Shown one piece after another: positions 10,521-18,760 of a DNA stretch of 21,271 nucleotides. A model generated the notes under the pieces. That model was given only the letters and a program-made list of their open reading frames with translations, was not told the origin of the DNA and ran no database searches. This stretch comes from Larix sibirica (lineage: Eukaryota; Streptophyta; Pinopsida; Pinales; Pinaceae): contig NWUY0300016216.1 of the NCBI GenBank assembly GCA_004151065.3, forward strand, positions 1 to 21,271, written 5' to 3'. Each line of letters begins with the position of its first letter. Position 1 is the first letter of the stretch. The translations under genes and the position numbers were made by a program.

Positions 10521-11177
10521 CTGCACGGTGGTTCTGTCTCACTATGGATTCCATATGCATTTTTTTCTTGCGGATCGATGGTACCTTTTCCTGTGCATAT
10601 TCTGGAGTTCTATATTGAGTGTATTCCAGCCCATGGTGTGCATTCTTGTGCATCTTCCTGCCTACCTTTTACACGCGGATAACCCTAATCTTGTGCACGT
10701 GAACCCTAATTTGTGGTGCCCATCTCGGTGTGTTGGTTACTCTACACGTTGCTGTCTTATGCTACACGTGCTTAGGAAATATTTGAACCCTTATCTTGCC
10801 ATCAAGCTATCTTTAGCCCTAGTGGGACTCATTTCTTATTGGCATTGCTCGATTGATTACTGGGACCAATCCATGTTATCACCATGCACCAAACAAAATG
10901 GTATGCGATTCTGGCCCAATCTGTAAAACTCTGCCCTAATTTCATCTATGGTTGGAAACTTGTCTCACGTTTTTAGCACAAAGAATAAGTATATCCACAA
11001 TTCATAGGGAGGATGCATGCATTTTAGAGTTGGACCTGTGTAGTTTGAAGTAGCCTCACTCATCCAATTCCATGCAGCAGGTCCAAAGTAGCTAGGACAT
11101 CCTGAAAATTTTGAGACTCCTGCAAGTGGTGGTAGCATTTACATTGACGCTTTTGTTTTGTACTATGAATTGGCATC
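10521..11177 (+). other. Insert sequence of different composition, no recognised gene
   Basis: LINE homology ends at 10520 and the sequence becomes visibly richer in G and C than its surroundings. It repeats short motifs such as TGTGCAT, AACCCTAAT and CACGTG (at 10697-10702 and 10763-10768). The frame open to 10926 passes from LINE into this segment, so most of that apparent 183-codon ORF is not a protein of its own. The segment lacks a TG start matching the LTR at 13592, so it is not that element's 5' LTR. It could be the leader or promoter of a captured gene, or an unknown element. Confidence 0.45.
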
Positions 11178-11342
11178 ATGGGTTTTCATGCTTCCAAATA
11201 TGATGACGAGCAGGAGACTATTCATAAGCTTCCATCATCCGAGCAATTTTTTAATGAATTAAAAGAGCTAGGCAGTATCAAAATCCCCGCGATCGCTGGT
11301 CACCATATTTTCTCCTCCAAATTACTGCGGGAGTTCAATTAA
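11178..11342 (+). CDS. Small 54-codon ORF, possible captured gene fragment
   Basis: An ATG at 11178-11180 opens 54 codons ending in TAA at 11340-11342. The product starts MGFHASKYDDEQETIHKLP and contains FFNELKELGSIKIPAI. That second stretch resembles the cytosolic N-terminus and first-helix entry of plant MATE/DTX transporters, where an E-x-K-E-L-x-x-I...P-x-x-x-x-x-G pattern is common. The likeness ends there: the transmembrane sequence that should follow is absent and the frame stops after HHIFSSKLLREFN. The segment is less AT-rich than the flanks. It may be a fragment of a host exon carried by the insert, or a chance frame. I am not confident in a function. Confidence 0.3.
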   Translation: MGFHASKYDDEQETIHKLPSSEQFFNELKELGSIKIPAIAGHHIFSSKLLREFN

Positions 11343-12782
11343 AGAGAAACTACACCATGTTGTGTAATAAGAAATGCCAAACGAAACTTTGAATTGTAGG
11401 GGCGGTCAGGACCAAATCACCTACACTAAGGACCACGAGGTGAAAACATTGACAACTTCCAAGGAGGATCACATTGCTTCTAGAATCAACGTTAATACAT
11501 TCAAAGTTGTGATCTGCATGCTACTCCAGATTACTGCTCATGGTTTTTTGCAAGCTCGTGCTATCTTTTTCTGCCTCTTATATATCACTTCCATCTACCT
11601 GTGTACATACAAGCATGTATTGTTCCATTCACTGGTATAGTGTAATTATGATTATATTGTAGAGAGTATTGCAAAGATTGTACTATAATTTACTGTAGTA
11701 TAGCTTGCATAATCTCTTTGAAGATAACAATATATTGAAGACTTTGTAGATTGTATTATAAGCTTGTTGCAAAGATTATTGTAGAGCTTGTTGAATTGTA
11801 GTGTTTTGTCAGTATTTTGCAAAATTGTATTGCAATAGAACTTGTTTTAGAAGTTGCTATTGCAGATATTGCGAGGAGCAGTTGGTAGAAAAATGTATTG
11901 ATCTATGATTTGTGCACAGAGGCTTGTTTGTTTCAATGGCATTGACACCACTTCAAAGTATAATCATCAAAGGAATCAACCGTAAAACATTCATTTTGGA
12001 GATCAATTCAGCTTTAGATTCAACAATATTTGTAACTTGCAAACTGCCATCATGTAAATTCACTTGTATTTTGGTACTTGCAATTGTTTTCTATGAGTGT
12101 CAAAACAAAATAGATTTGAATTGTAATCAAGTGCATTTTCGGTAGAAGCTGACACCTTTCATTTTCTAAGTTGGAGTTTTTGTTGTTGAGTCTTTTTGTA
12201 AAAAGGGTGGAGTTGCAAGAATCCCTCTATGGTGTTAGTCAGTCTTTCAAATGGTTTATATTAAAAGATTATTAGAGTTATTGAACACTCTAATACTCAC
12301 AGCTATTGATTACACAGTCTCAATCAGCAAGGAAACTCTCAAATATGTTCAAACTTGTCTACAAGATTCACAAGACATAATTGAATTTCTTTAGCTTGAA
12401 TCACTACTCCAACGAGATGATATACAACAAAAGAATCAACATTATGAACTTGTCCTTGTCCAGAAAAATCAACAGCCTACAGATAATCAGATTAGTGATG
12501 CCACTTCATAAGAAAATGAAGGTGAAGTTTTCCATACATAGGTTTCGCCTGCACTTTCCAATCCCATCACCAAACCCTGGAAAAAGATCATCCACAACAA
12601 GCATAGAGTCGGTCTTGGATACAACAAGTGACTTTTCACATTCATGATTATTCCAAACCTATCTAGTTCTAGAATGCTAGATTCCTTCAAGAAATTTCAT
12701 CTTCACTTGATTAGATTTGTATCAGATTTCGAAATGCCAACTTCATCATAGAGTTGGTTGCATGGAAGATCGGTGATTTGAT
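11343..12782. other. AT-rich interior of the insert, no gene
   Basis: The open frames here (11374-11640, 11912-12145, 12381-12647) show no domain I recognise. The stretch 11640-11880 is built from loosely repeated words such as TTGCAAAGATT, ATTGTAG and CTTGTT, as in old tandem or untranslated sequence. At 12213-12270 a frame gives ELQESLYGVSQSFKWF, weakly like the SLYGLKQ...W motif of copia reverse transcriptase, but nothing around it supports that. Confidence 0.5.
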
Positions 12783-12929
12783 TTACATCCTTGTAAGCAT
12801 TGTGGAAAACATACTCAATATTCAGATAGATGCTTCCTACTAAAGAAACCTACAAGAGAGAAGATTCACTATGGGTGGATTGCTTCTTGGCAATGGTCGT
12901 CAATGGCCAAGAATATATACATGTCATAA
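12783..12929 (+). pseudogene. Zinc-knuckle-like retroelement remnant
   Basis: A short plus-strand frame reads HPCKHCGKHTQYSDRCFLL. This aligns with C-x2-C-x4-H-x4-C (12792-12833) if the His has become Gln, and it has the CxxCGK...DRC style of plant retroelement Gag knuckles. The frame continues through EKIHYGWIASWQWSSM and stops at 12927-12929. It lies about 760 bp before the 3' LTR at 13592. As a Gag remnant it would imply that most of the element's pol is deleted. The likeness rests on one motif, so confidence is low. Confidence 0.3.
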
Positions 12930-13190
12930 CGAAGAGTTCATTCTCGAGTAATGACAAATCTTGTAGTTGGGAGATTTTCTACGTCTCAATTTTTTCCTGA
13001 TAGGGGGAAATGATTGACAGTCATAAACAAGTGAGCAAGAACAAGCGAGCAGGAATAAGTGAGCCTTAACCAGATCCAAAGACATAGCTAGAACCTTTTG
13101 CTAGTTGTCGTATCCTTGAGCCAGAGGCAGATTTGCAGCCAGATCCAGAGCTAGAGCCATGTTCCACCTCAACATGATTTGGTTTGTTGT

Positions 13191-13490
13191 GATCCTAAAA
13201 CCACCCATTTACTAGAAGACATCTGCTTCTGCTAGACATCAGTTTGTGGTGGTTCCTAAACCACCATTTTCCAAAGGGAACTGTTAAGCCTTCAAGCTAA
13301 GTTCCAAAGGGAATTGATGAACCAGAATCTAAGTTAGAGCCAAGTTCCAGAGGGAACTGCTGAGCCAATACCAAAGTGAGTGCCAAGTTCCAGATTTTTT
13401 GGTCATACTTAAACCACCTTTTTATAGCTTCGATTGGTTAGTGATCATCTAAAACCACCAATTTTGTAGAAGACATCAACTTCTGCTAGC
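13191..13490 (+). repeat. Degenerate direct repeats before the 3' LTR
   Basis: Two repeat families are interleaved. TTCCAAAGGGAAnTG-like units start at 13269, 13302, 13345 and 13388 (spacing 33, 43, 43). A unit of about 48 bp, CTAAAACCACC...AGAAGACATC...CTTCTGCTAG, occurs at 13191-13240 and again at 13443-13490. A perfect 7 bp stem, GGTGGTT-CCTA-AACCACC, lies at 13248-13265. Just upstream (13100-13160) the translation is rich in Glu-Pro and Asp-Pro pairs (EPEADLQPDPELEP), typical of a low-complexity linker. Confidence 0.7.
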
Positions 13491-13580
13491 TTTTGATTCA
13501 GAGAGCACCTTCATCCATTTACATCTATCATTTTTTAGATTTTAGCTCTTTGCTTGGACTCACATACACCCCTTTAGATT

Positions 13581-13591
13581 AAGGGTGGAAA
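13581..13591 (+). promoter_or_regulatory. Polypurine tract of the copia-type element
   Basis: AAGGGTGGAAA lies directly before the TG of the LTR at 13592. It has the all-purine character, apart from one T, of the primer for plus-strand DNA synthesis. It shows that the LTR is a 3' LTR read on the plus strand. Confidence 0.65.
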
Positions 13592-13805
13592 TGTTGGAAA
13601 CCCAATCCTTTGGGTTAGGTATTATTGAATAAAGATGAATAATCATGAGGAGTCCAAGGGACAACTTGGAATATGAAACAAAGTGTCACATGAGATTGTA
13701 TTTATACATGTATACTATCTTAATGAATGTACTTTCTCGCCTATTGTCCATCTTTGATTGTCTTTGTTTAGTCCCTTGGTATCTGCCCAACTGGGTATTC
13801 CAACA
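13592..13805 (+). mobile_element. 3' LTR of a copia-type retrotransposon, 214 bp
   Basis: The segment begins TGTTGGAA and ends TTCCAACA, a perfect 8 bp terminal inverted repeat of the type common in plant Ty1/copia LTRs. A polypurine tract precedes it. LINE homology resumes at once after it, which marks a clean right insertion boundary. TTCAT follows the LTR, and TTCAT also ends the left LINE part at 10516-10520. However, the left junction has no LTR start and the LINE is not continuous across the insert, so this is not a proven target-site duplication. A matching 5' LTR is not present in the window. Confidence 0.85.
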
Positions 13806-14630
13806 TTCATGAGGAAGAGGGGGCTACATAGGAGATGTTTTGTACCCTTAAGTCCAAAAATTACAAGCTATGGTCCTCAAAGTGGACTTATCCAAATACT
13901 ATGATAGAGTGAGTTGGATCTACATTAGGTTAATTTTCACACATGCTTGTTTTAACATCAATATAGTTAAATAGATTATGAGTTGTGTCACATATGTTTG
14001 ATTTGTTGTGTTAATCAATGGGAATGCCTAATTTTTTTTCAGACTAGGTAGATGCATAAGACAGGGTCACCACTTATCTCCTCTACTTTTTCTTTTGGTA
14101 GCTAAGGGGTTAAGCATAACCATTATGAAGGTTAAATCAACTAGGAACCTCAAAGGTATAAGGATAATCAAGAACCTTAGCATCACATATATATTGTTTG
14201 TTGATGATATTTTACGATTTTGTGATAGAACTCACATATATGCTAAATTTTTTTATGACATTATGGACATTTATTGTAAGGCTACATGGATGATGGTTAA
14301 CCTTAGGAAGTCAACAATCTCTTATATGGGGTTAGGAAAGAGGATAGAAGTTCTTTTTTACTTTTATTTCCTTATGTGGAGGTAAATTTACAAAATGACA
14401 TTAAGTATTTAGGTTTCTACTTGAAGCCTAATGACTATACCAAAAGGGATTGGGGTTGGATGATATCTAAAGTTTAAAATAGGCTATCCTAGTGGTACCT
14501 TAGGTGGTTATCTAGGGGGGAAAGCTTGGTATTGAACAAATATGTACTTTAAGCAATCTCGATGATAGGATTTCTGAATCCCTATAGATATTGAAGCGAT
14601 TATAGGGCTATTTAGGGCACATGTACATTT
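13806..14630 (+). pseudogene. LINE ORF2, part 2 (reverse transcriptase palm and thumb)
   Basis: This continues the RT domain of a plant L1-like LINE. One frame gives AMVLKVDLSKYYDRVSW, which contains the first catalytic Asp (codon 13885-13887). It continues with RLGRCIRQGHHLSPLLFLL, the RQG..LSP motif with His-His for Cys-Pro, then ILFVDDIL, where the catalytic Asp pair is at 14203-14208. All three catalytic Asp residues are still readable in the same frame, although stops lie between them. Later blocks follow family order: DIYCKATWMMVNLRKSTIS, then in another frame DIKYLGFYLKPNDYTK, then RWLSRGESLVLNK and IPIDIEAIIGLF. Homology ends near 14630. The enzyme would copy element RNA at a nicked target. 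This copy is dead. Confidence 0.88.
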
Positions 14631-16351
14631 AATTGTCAAACCAGGGCTTCTTTGAACTTATGAGGTCCCATGCATTGTGACGAGACAAATAATTGCAGCC
14701 ATAAACGCTGAATCCCTTGGCTCATTACTTAAATTATCAACCCAGGAGTTCGTACAAATTTAAAAGGTACTGTGCAATGTATATGCAATTGTAAAGGAAT
14801 AACTTGAATTACTAACTACAAAGGAAATTAAATGCAAAGTAACAACTAACTAGAAAATGGAAGATAATAATTCTCATGCTTAACCCCTATTTCCTTATCC
14901 GCCTCTAGGGGGAAAGTAAAGCTAGGCCTCTCCCACAAGGATAGAATACTAGGAGGAAGAGATTGCCTTTTACTATTTCTTAGGTAAACATGAACATGAA
15001 ACATAGTAGACTATAATTATGTAAATATAAAAAGATGTAAGGTTTGAGCATTTACTAAGCCAATAACATCTCATTCAAGTATATAAATTAATTAACATGG
15101 CATTAAACAAACATTCCAACTATTATAAAACAAATAAAACAAACTTGGTAATTGCTATAAAGCAAATAAACAAACCTGCTAACAAGAAATAGCTAAAACT
15201 GCAAACTATAAGATTTCTATAGGAAACATGCTTTCTAAATGAAATCTACATGAATTCTATAGGAAAGCACATGTTAGAGAATAAAAAAGAAAAACATGTG
15301 AAATAAAATGGAATAAAATTAAAATGAATGAAATAAAAGACATTCAGGGTTTCTCAGTCCTTTTCTTGAGCGGTACCAACCCAAGGAATCTCTCGGAACC
15401 CTGCCTAAGCAAGTACATTGAAGTTGGAACAAAACTAACTCTTCTTTGTTAAAAAAATGCCATTAAAACAAGGCAACAAGTTGCCTCTTGATACAAATTC
15501 ACCTTGACCAACAAGGACCAACAAGGGATCAATGAAAGTGCTAAAGAGAAGAAGAATACTAATCGAACTCATGTGATTTGCTTGTACTACTATTTATACT
15601 TAAATACTCAAAACTATCCATGCAATTGGCTCCTTGATTTGTGGAAGTTGACTCCTTGTTAACCTGGCAGAAATCAACATTCAAGTTCGTGGAATTGATT
15701 CCCTGTTTAGGAATTTGAACTTGTCCTTCAAGAACTTGACTTATCATGGCTCTAATTCCTTCTCTAAGTGGTGGCATCTCATGAGAATAATTAGGAGACA
15801 TAATCCCATAAATTTCTCAATCTTGTTTTAATTTGTCTAGTTAACTCATTGAAGAAAATTGAGTTGGTTGTTGTGACTTGATTTCTTCCACTTAGCTTTA
15901 GATAATTTCAACCTACAACTCCAACTCAACTCAAGAATACTTTTACCAAGGTTAGTCCATGATCTCATCAAATAAATCAAAGGAATAAGCATATTTAGTA
16001 AACATTACTAGTCAAATATCAATATATTCATATAACAAACATGCATAAGCTTTAAGGAAGATTATTATAAGTTAATCCTTAATCACACACTTAATCCTTT
16101 TTAGGTCCTTAGGTATCACCAAGATAAGCCAAATAATGTTTCATTTTAAGGGCGATCACATTATCTGTGAAATTCTTATATACTTGTACAAAAAGGAAAT
16201 TGCATAACTATATAGGAAGGGAAATGAGGAAATGATAGTACAAGAAAATAAACACACTTGTTAACCTAATAATCCCAAAGTTTATTTAGTTTGGTTTGTT
16301 TTACTAAAATAATAATTTAGTTATATAAATATTTAGGAGATAATTCATCCT
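14631..16351. other. AT-rich stretch with a possible minus-strand promoter, no gene
   Basis: LINE similarity ends abruptly near 14630, where TGTCAAACC begins at 14634, so something was probably inserted here. No protein domain is readable. The minus strand has an AGTATAAATA box at 15591-15600. Beside it on the same strand is an open frame at 15559-15801 beginning MSPNYSHEMPPLREGIRAM, which I do not recognise. The arrangement could be the U3/R part of a minus-strand LTR, but I could not find its ends or a primer site. Confidence 0.4.
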
Positions 16352-16505
16352 TGTCACATCCTTATCATAGTGATTATCCTTCCAAGGACACATGTCGTGA
16401 TGAGATAAGGGTGGAAAGCTTATATAAACACTATGCCTCTCACCTCTTATGTAATTTTTTCTTCTAATATTAATAAAATTGTGTGGACACTTGGTGAAAT
16501 TGTCA
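16352..16505 (+). mobile_element. Short LTR, about 154 bp, plus strand (5' end tentative)
   Basis: The right end is supported by a CA at 16504-16505 directly before a tRNA-Met-type primer site. A TATA box, TATATAAACA, lies at 16421-16430 and AATAAA at 16473-16478 could be the poly(A) signal. The left end is proposed at TGTCACATCC (16352), a start often seen in plant LTRs. This gives an LTR of only 154 bp, as in miniature (TRIM) or very short LTR elements. No second copy is visible downstream in the window, so the start is not confirmed. Confidence 0.45.
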
Positions 16506-16518
16506 TGGTATTGGAGCC
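16506..16518 (+). promoter_or_regulatory. Primer binding site, initiator tRNA-Met type
   Basis: TGGTATTGGAGCC matches the plant consensus TGGTATCAGAGCC complementary to the 3' end of initiator tRNA-Met, with two transitions (CA to TG). It abuts the CA end of the proposed LTR with no spacer. Confidence 0.7.
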
Positions 16519-16579
16519 ATGTCGAAAAGAGCCATGGCGTTGAGAAGGCTATGTCGAAACGAGCCATGGTGTTGAGTAG
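16516..16579 (+). repeat. 32 bp tandem duplication after the primer site
   Basis: Units at 16516-16547 and 16548-16579 both follow GCyATGTCGAAAmGAGCC and end TTGAGwAG. A partial third unit (GCTATGG) follows. The first unit starts inside the primer site. Confidence 0.9.
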
Positions 16580-16699
16580 GCTATGGTGATGACCAAGAGG
16601 ATTCCAAAACTCAGGCTTGGATATATTTGTCAATCAAAAGAGAATTATGAATGAGGTTATTTTCATTATCATGAATGGGGTTTTTTAATTATGAAAATA

Positions 16700-16948
16700 T
16701 TGATTTACAAAATCATAATATTCAGATTTACCTATTAGGTTTTAGATTTACTTTTCATAAGATTGGTCAAAGATTGTATTTTAATAAGATCTATAGATAT
16801 AAACACCAAGCTCTGAGTTTAGGATTGATTTACAAAATCATAATTTTCATAACTATCTATTTGGTTTTAGATCTACTTTTGATAAGATTTGTCAAAGATT
16901 GTATTTTAATGGGATCTATTGGTATAGATACCAAGATATGAGTTTATA
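16700..16948 (+). repeat. 125 bp tandem duplication
   Basis: Two adjacent copies begin TTGATTTACAAAATCATAAT at 16700 and 16825. They stay alignable to their ends, sharing GATTGTATTTTAATrrGATC and ACCAAG...TGAGTTTA. Divergence is clearly higher than in the other duplications of the window. The open frame 16675-16941 simply runs through both copies. Confidence 0.92.
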
Positions 16949-17354
16949 TTAAATCTTAGTTTTGGTTTCTTCTTTCTTTAAAAAAAATTAATATATTGTA
17001 AAATTGTCAAGATATTGAGAGATGGAATTTCAAGTTGTTGTATTAGTTTTTTTTGCATCTATGCTTTTCCTAGATTATGAGGATGAGACGGCTTGGACCA
17101 TTGTGAAAATCGCCTCTACCTCCCACCTGATCTACTATCATAACAAGTGTAAGGTTTTTCCATAGAAACAAATTGGAAAGACCAAAATGTTTATAAATCC
17201 ATGAAATTTGTACCAGCACCTTCAATATCCAAATAGATCTCCAGACTTATCTTGGTATCTTCTATGATTTATTGCAATTGGATTTTTACTATTGTTTCAG
17301 ATCTGTGTAAATATTTACATGTGGTGAAGTAACATTGAAGATTTGCATTGAATA

Positions 17355-17446
17355 AACGATTTGATGATATTTGGGAAGAGATTCGAAACTCAAACTAATG
17401 AACGATTTGATGATATTTGGGAAGAGATTCAAAACTCAAACTATTG
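17355..17446 (+). repeat. 46 bp tandem duplication
   Basis: Units at 17355-17400 and 17401-17446 begin AACGATTTGATGATATTTGG and differ at two positions. They lie just upstream of the LINE C-terminal remnant. The near identity suggests a recent event. Confidence 0.95.
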
Positions 17447-17464
17447 TGAGAAGCCGCTAGATGA

Positions 17465-17932
17465 ATGTGCGGACACAACCACCAAAGGAGCCATTGGATC
17501 TTCCAAGCAAAAATCAGACATGAGCAACATGAAGTTGCACACGAATTCAAAGTCCATTGTTTTATTAAGAGTCTTCAATTCCCACCAAGAACTAATTTCC
17601 ACCAACTCCGTTGTGAGATCGAGACTAGAAAACGGCCCAACTCCCTTGTGAGATCCGCACTAGAAAACGGCCAAAAGAATCTTGAGAAAAAAGAGTGTAT
17701 TTTTTGCAGCTCTAGAAAAATGGAGACAGAAAAACATTTCATTTTAGAGTGTGAAACCTTCAAGAACAATAGGGACAATTATGTAAATATTTTGATAGCT
17801 AGCTCTTGGGATTATTTATTTAGTAAGAAGACAATGGAGAAATTGGGGAAGCTCGTCATCAAGTTGAATAGGAAAAAGATTGAAATACAGAAACCAGTTT
17901 GTGAAGCCGTTTGTCCCATAAACTATTTTTAA
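17465..17932 (+). pseudogene. LINE ORF2 C-terminal zinc-binding domain
   Basis: The 155-codon open frame matches the C-terminal tail of non-LTR retrotransposon ORF2 proteins. A block with FPPRTNFHQLRCEIETRKRP is followed by the Cys/His motif CIFC-x9-H-x4-C at 17696-17752 (CIFC, then METEKHFILEC). It ends with a basic helix (KLGKLVIKLNRKKIEIQK) and a natural stop at 17930-17932. This motif follows the RT domain in many LINEs and is thought to bind nucleic acid. No RT is joined to it here. It may be the far end of the LINE seen at 9690-14630 or of a different one. A 35 bp duplication (17611-17672) interrupts it between the Arg-rich part and the Cys motif. Confidence 0.65.
17611..17672 (+). repeat. 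Direct repeat, 27 bp units at 35 bp spacing
   Basis: TTGTGAGATC..ACTAGAAAACGGCC occurs at 17611-17637 and 17646-17672. The spacing of 35 is not a multiple of three, yet the frame remains open through both copies to 17932. It adds about a dozen codons that family members lack. Confidence 0.9.
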
Positions 17933-18105
17933 CCTCACAAACGTAAAAATAATTTATTCTTCTTAGTCTCCAACCACCGGCAATAACAGTAATGCATATT
18001 CACGATTTCTCTTTGAAGACATGTTTTATTAGTTTTGGCATAAAACAAAATTAATAAAATAAAAAAAGGACTTTATAAACATATTTTATTACTTTTGGTA
18101 TTATG

Positions 18106-18132
18106 AAAGTGTTTTTCGAAGATAAACACTTT
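18106..18132. repeat. Inverted repeat just outside the copia LTR
   Basis: AAAGTGTTT (18106-18114) and AAACACTTT (18124-18132) form a perfect 9 bp stem around a 9 nt loop. It ends 10 bp before the LTR start at 18143. It could be part of older target DNA. No function is implied. Confidence 0.75.
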
Positions 18133-18142
18133 ATGACATTAA

Positions 18143-18636
18143 TGAAAAAGTGGTTGAAGTTAAATTTGATTTTCATTTATAAATATTTATGTCAAACCAA
18201 ATGAGTCATAAGGATGGATATATTTTGATTGGAATTTTGGTATAAAAAGGTGTTGTTTCAATTTTGTTTTTGGGAGTTGTAAGTTCGGTATATGGTTGTT
18301 TTTATGCCATTAAAGAAAGTGAGATTTATAATACTTCATGTCATTAAATACATAAAGGAGATATAAAGGAGTTAGGAGATATAAAGGAGTTACATGGAAT
18401 GGTGTATTTTGAAGTTTTAGTGAAAGTATTTTTTTTTAGTTAAAGGGGAGTTAAATCTTCCTTTAGATTGTAATGGGAGTAAAGAATATTTTGTTCACTT
18501 CAAAAAGGGCATACCTAATTTTTATTGTAATTATTGTGTTAAATTTTGGAAGTTTGATAAAGTTGAAGCAACATTGTAACTTGTAATTAAAGTGTTAATA
18601 AGAGTCAAGTGAAATGCTTTATTAATAACTTTTTCA
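18143..18636 (+). mobile_element. 5' LTR of a Ty1/copia element, 494 bp
   Basis: The LTR begins TGAAAAAG at 18143 and ends CTTTTTCA at 18636, a perfect 8 bp terminal inverted repeat. A TATA box (TATAAAAAGG, 18241-18250) lies about 100 bp in. A perfect 18 bp tandem duplication (GGAGATATAAAGGAGTTA, 18357-18392) sits in the likely R/U5 part. A tRNA-Met-type primer site follows 3 bp after the end, and copia gag starts 124 bp later in the same direction. The 5 bp before the LTR are ATTAA. The partner duplication and the 3' LTR are outside the window or lost. Confidence 0.82.
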
Positions 18637-18639
18637 CGA

Positions 18640-18650
18640 GGCTATCAGAG
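18640..18650 (+). promoter_or_regulatory. Primer binding site of the copia element
   Basis: GGCTATCAGAG matches the core of the TGGTATCAGAGCC primer site for initiator tRNA-Met, with a changed start (GGC for TGG). It follows the LTR end by 3 bp. The position makes the call stronger than the partial match alone. Confidence 0.6.
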
Positions 18651-18760
18651 GGTCAAAGCTAAATCCCTATAGTACTCATTTGTAGTGTATGTTGTGTTTA
18701 TTGTGCTTGATACTTTTTGTTTTTTTATTTTATTTTGCGTAAGTGATAAAGCAAGCTATC

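Noticed and set aside
10375-10926. 183-codon open frame, the longest in the window
   Set aside because: Its first 45 codons are LINE reverse transcriptase duplicated in tandem. The rest runs into unrelated insert sequence across the junction at 10520. It is a chance fusion, not a gene.
12213-12270. ELQESLYGVSQSFKWF, like the copia RT SLYGLKQ motif
   Set aside because: Only one short motif matches. Neither the preceding nor the following RT blocks are present, and the distances to neighbouring remnants do not fit.
1651-12805. Identical 16 bases CTTGTAAGCATTGTGG at 1651-1666 and 12790-12805
   Set aside because: The flanks align only weakly and the reading frames differ. A shared old repeat is possible, but the match could be chance in AT-rich sequence.
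10516-13810. TTCAT at both junctions as a target-site duplication
   Set aside because: There is no LTR start after 10520 and the LINE parts are not contiguous, so a five-base match is likely chance. I kept it only as an observation.
16304-16633. 109-codon minus-strand open frame
   Set aside because: It is antisense to the short LTR, primer site and 32 bp duplication, which explain this sequence better.
16516-17446. Repeat cluster as a CRISPR array
   Set aside because: Units are two-copy tandem duplications of different sequence with no regular spacers, in a plant retroelement context.
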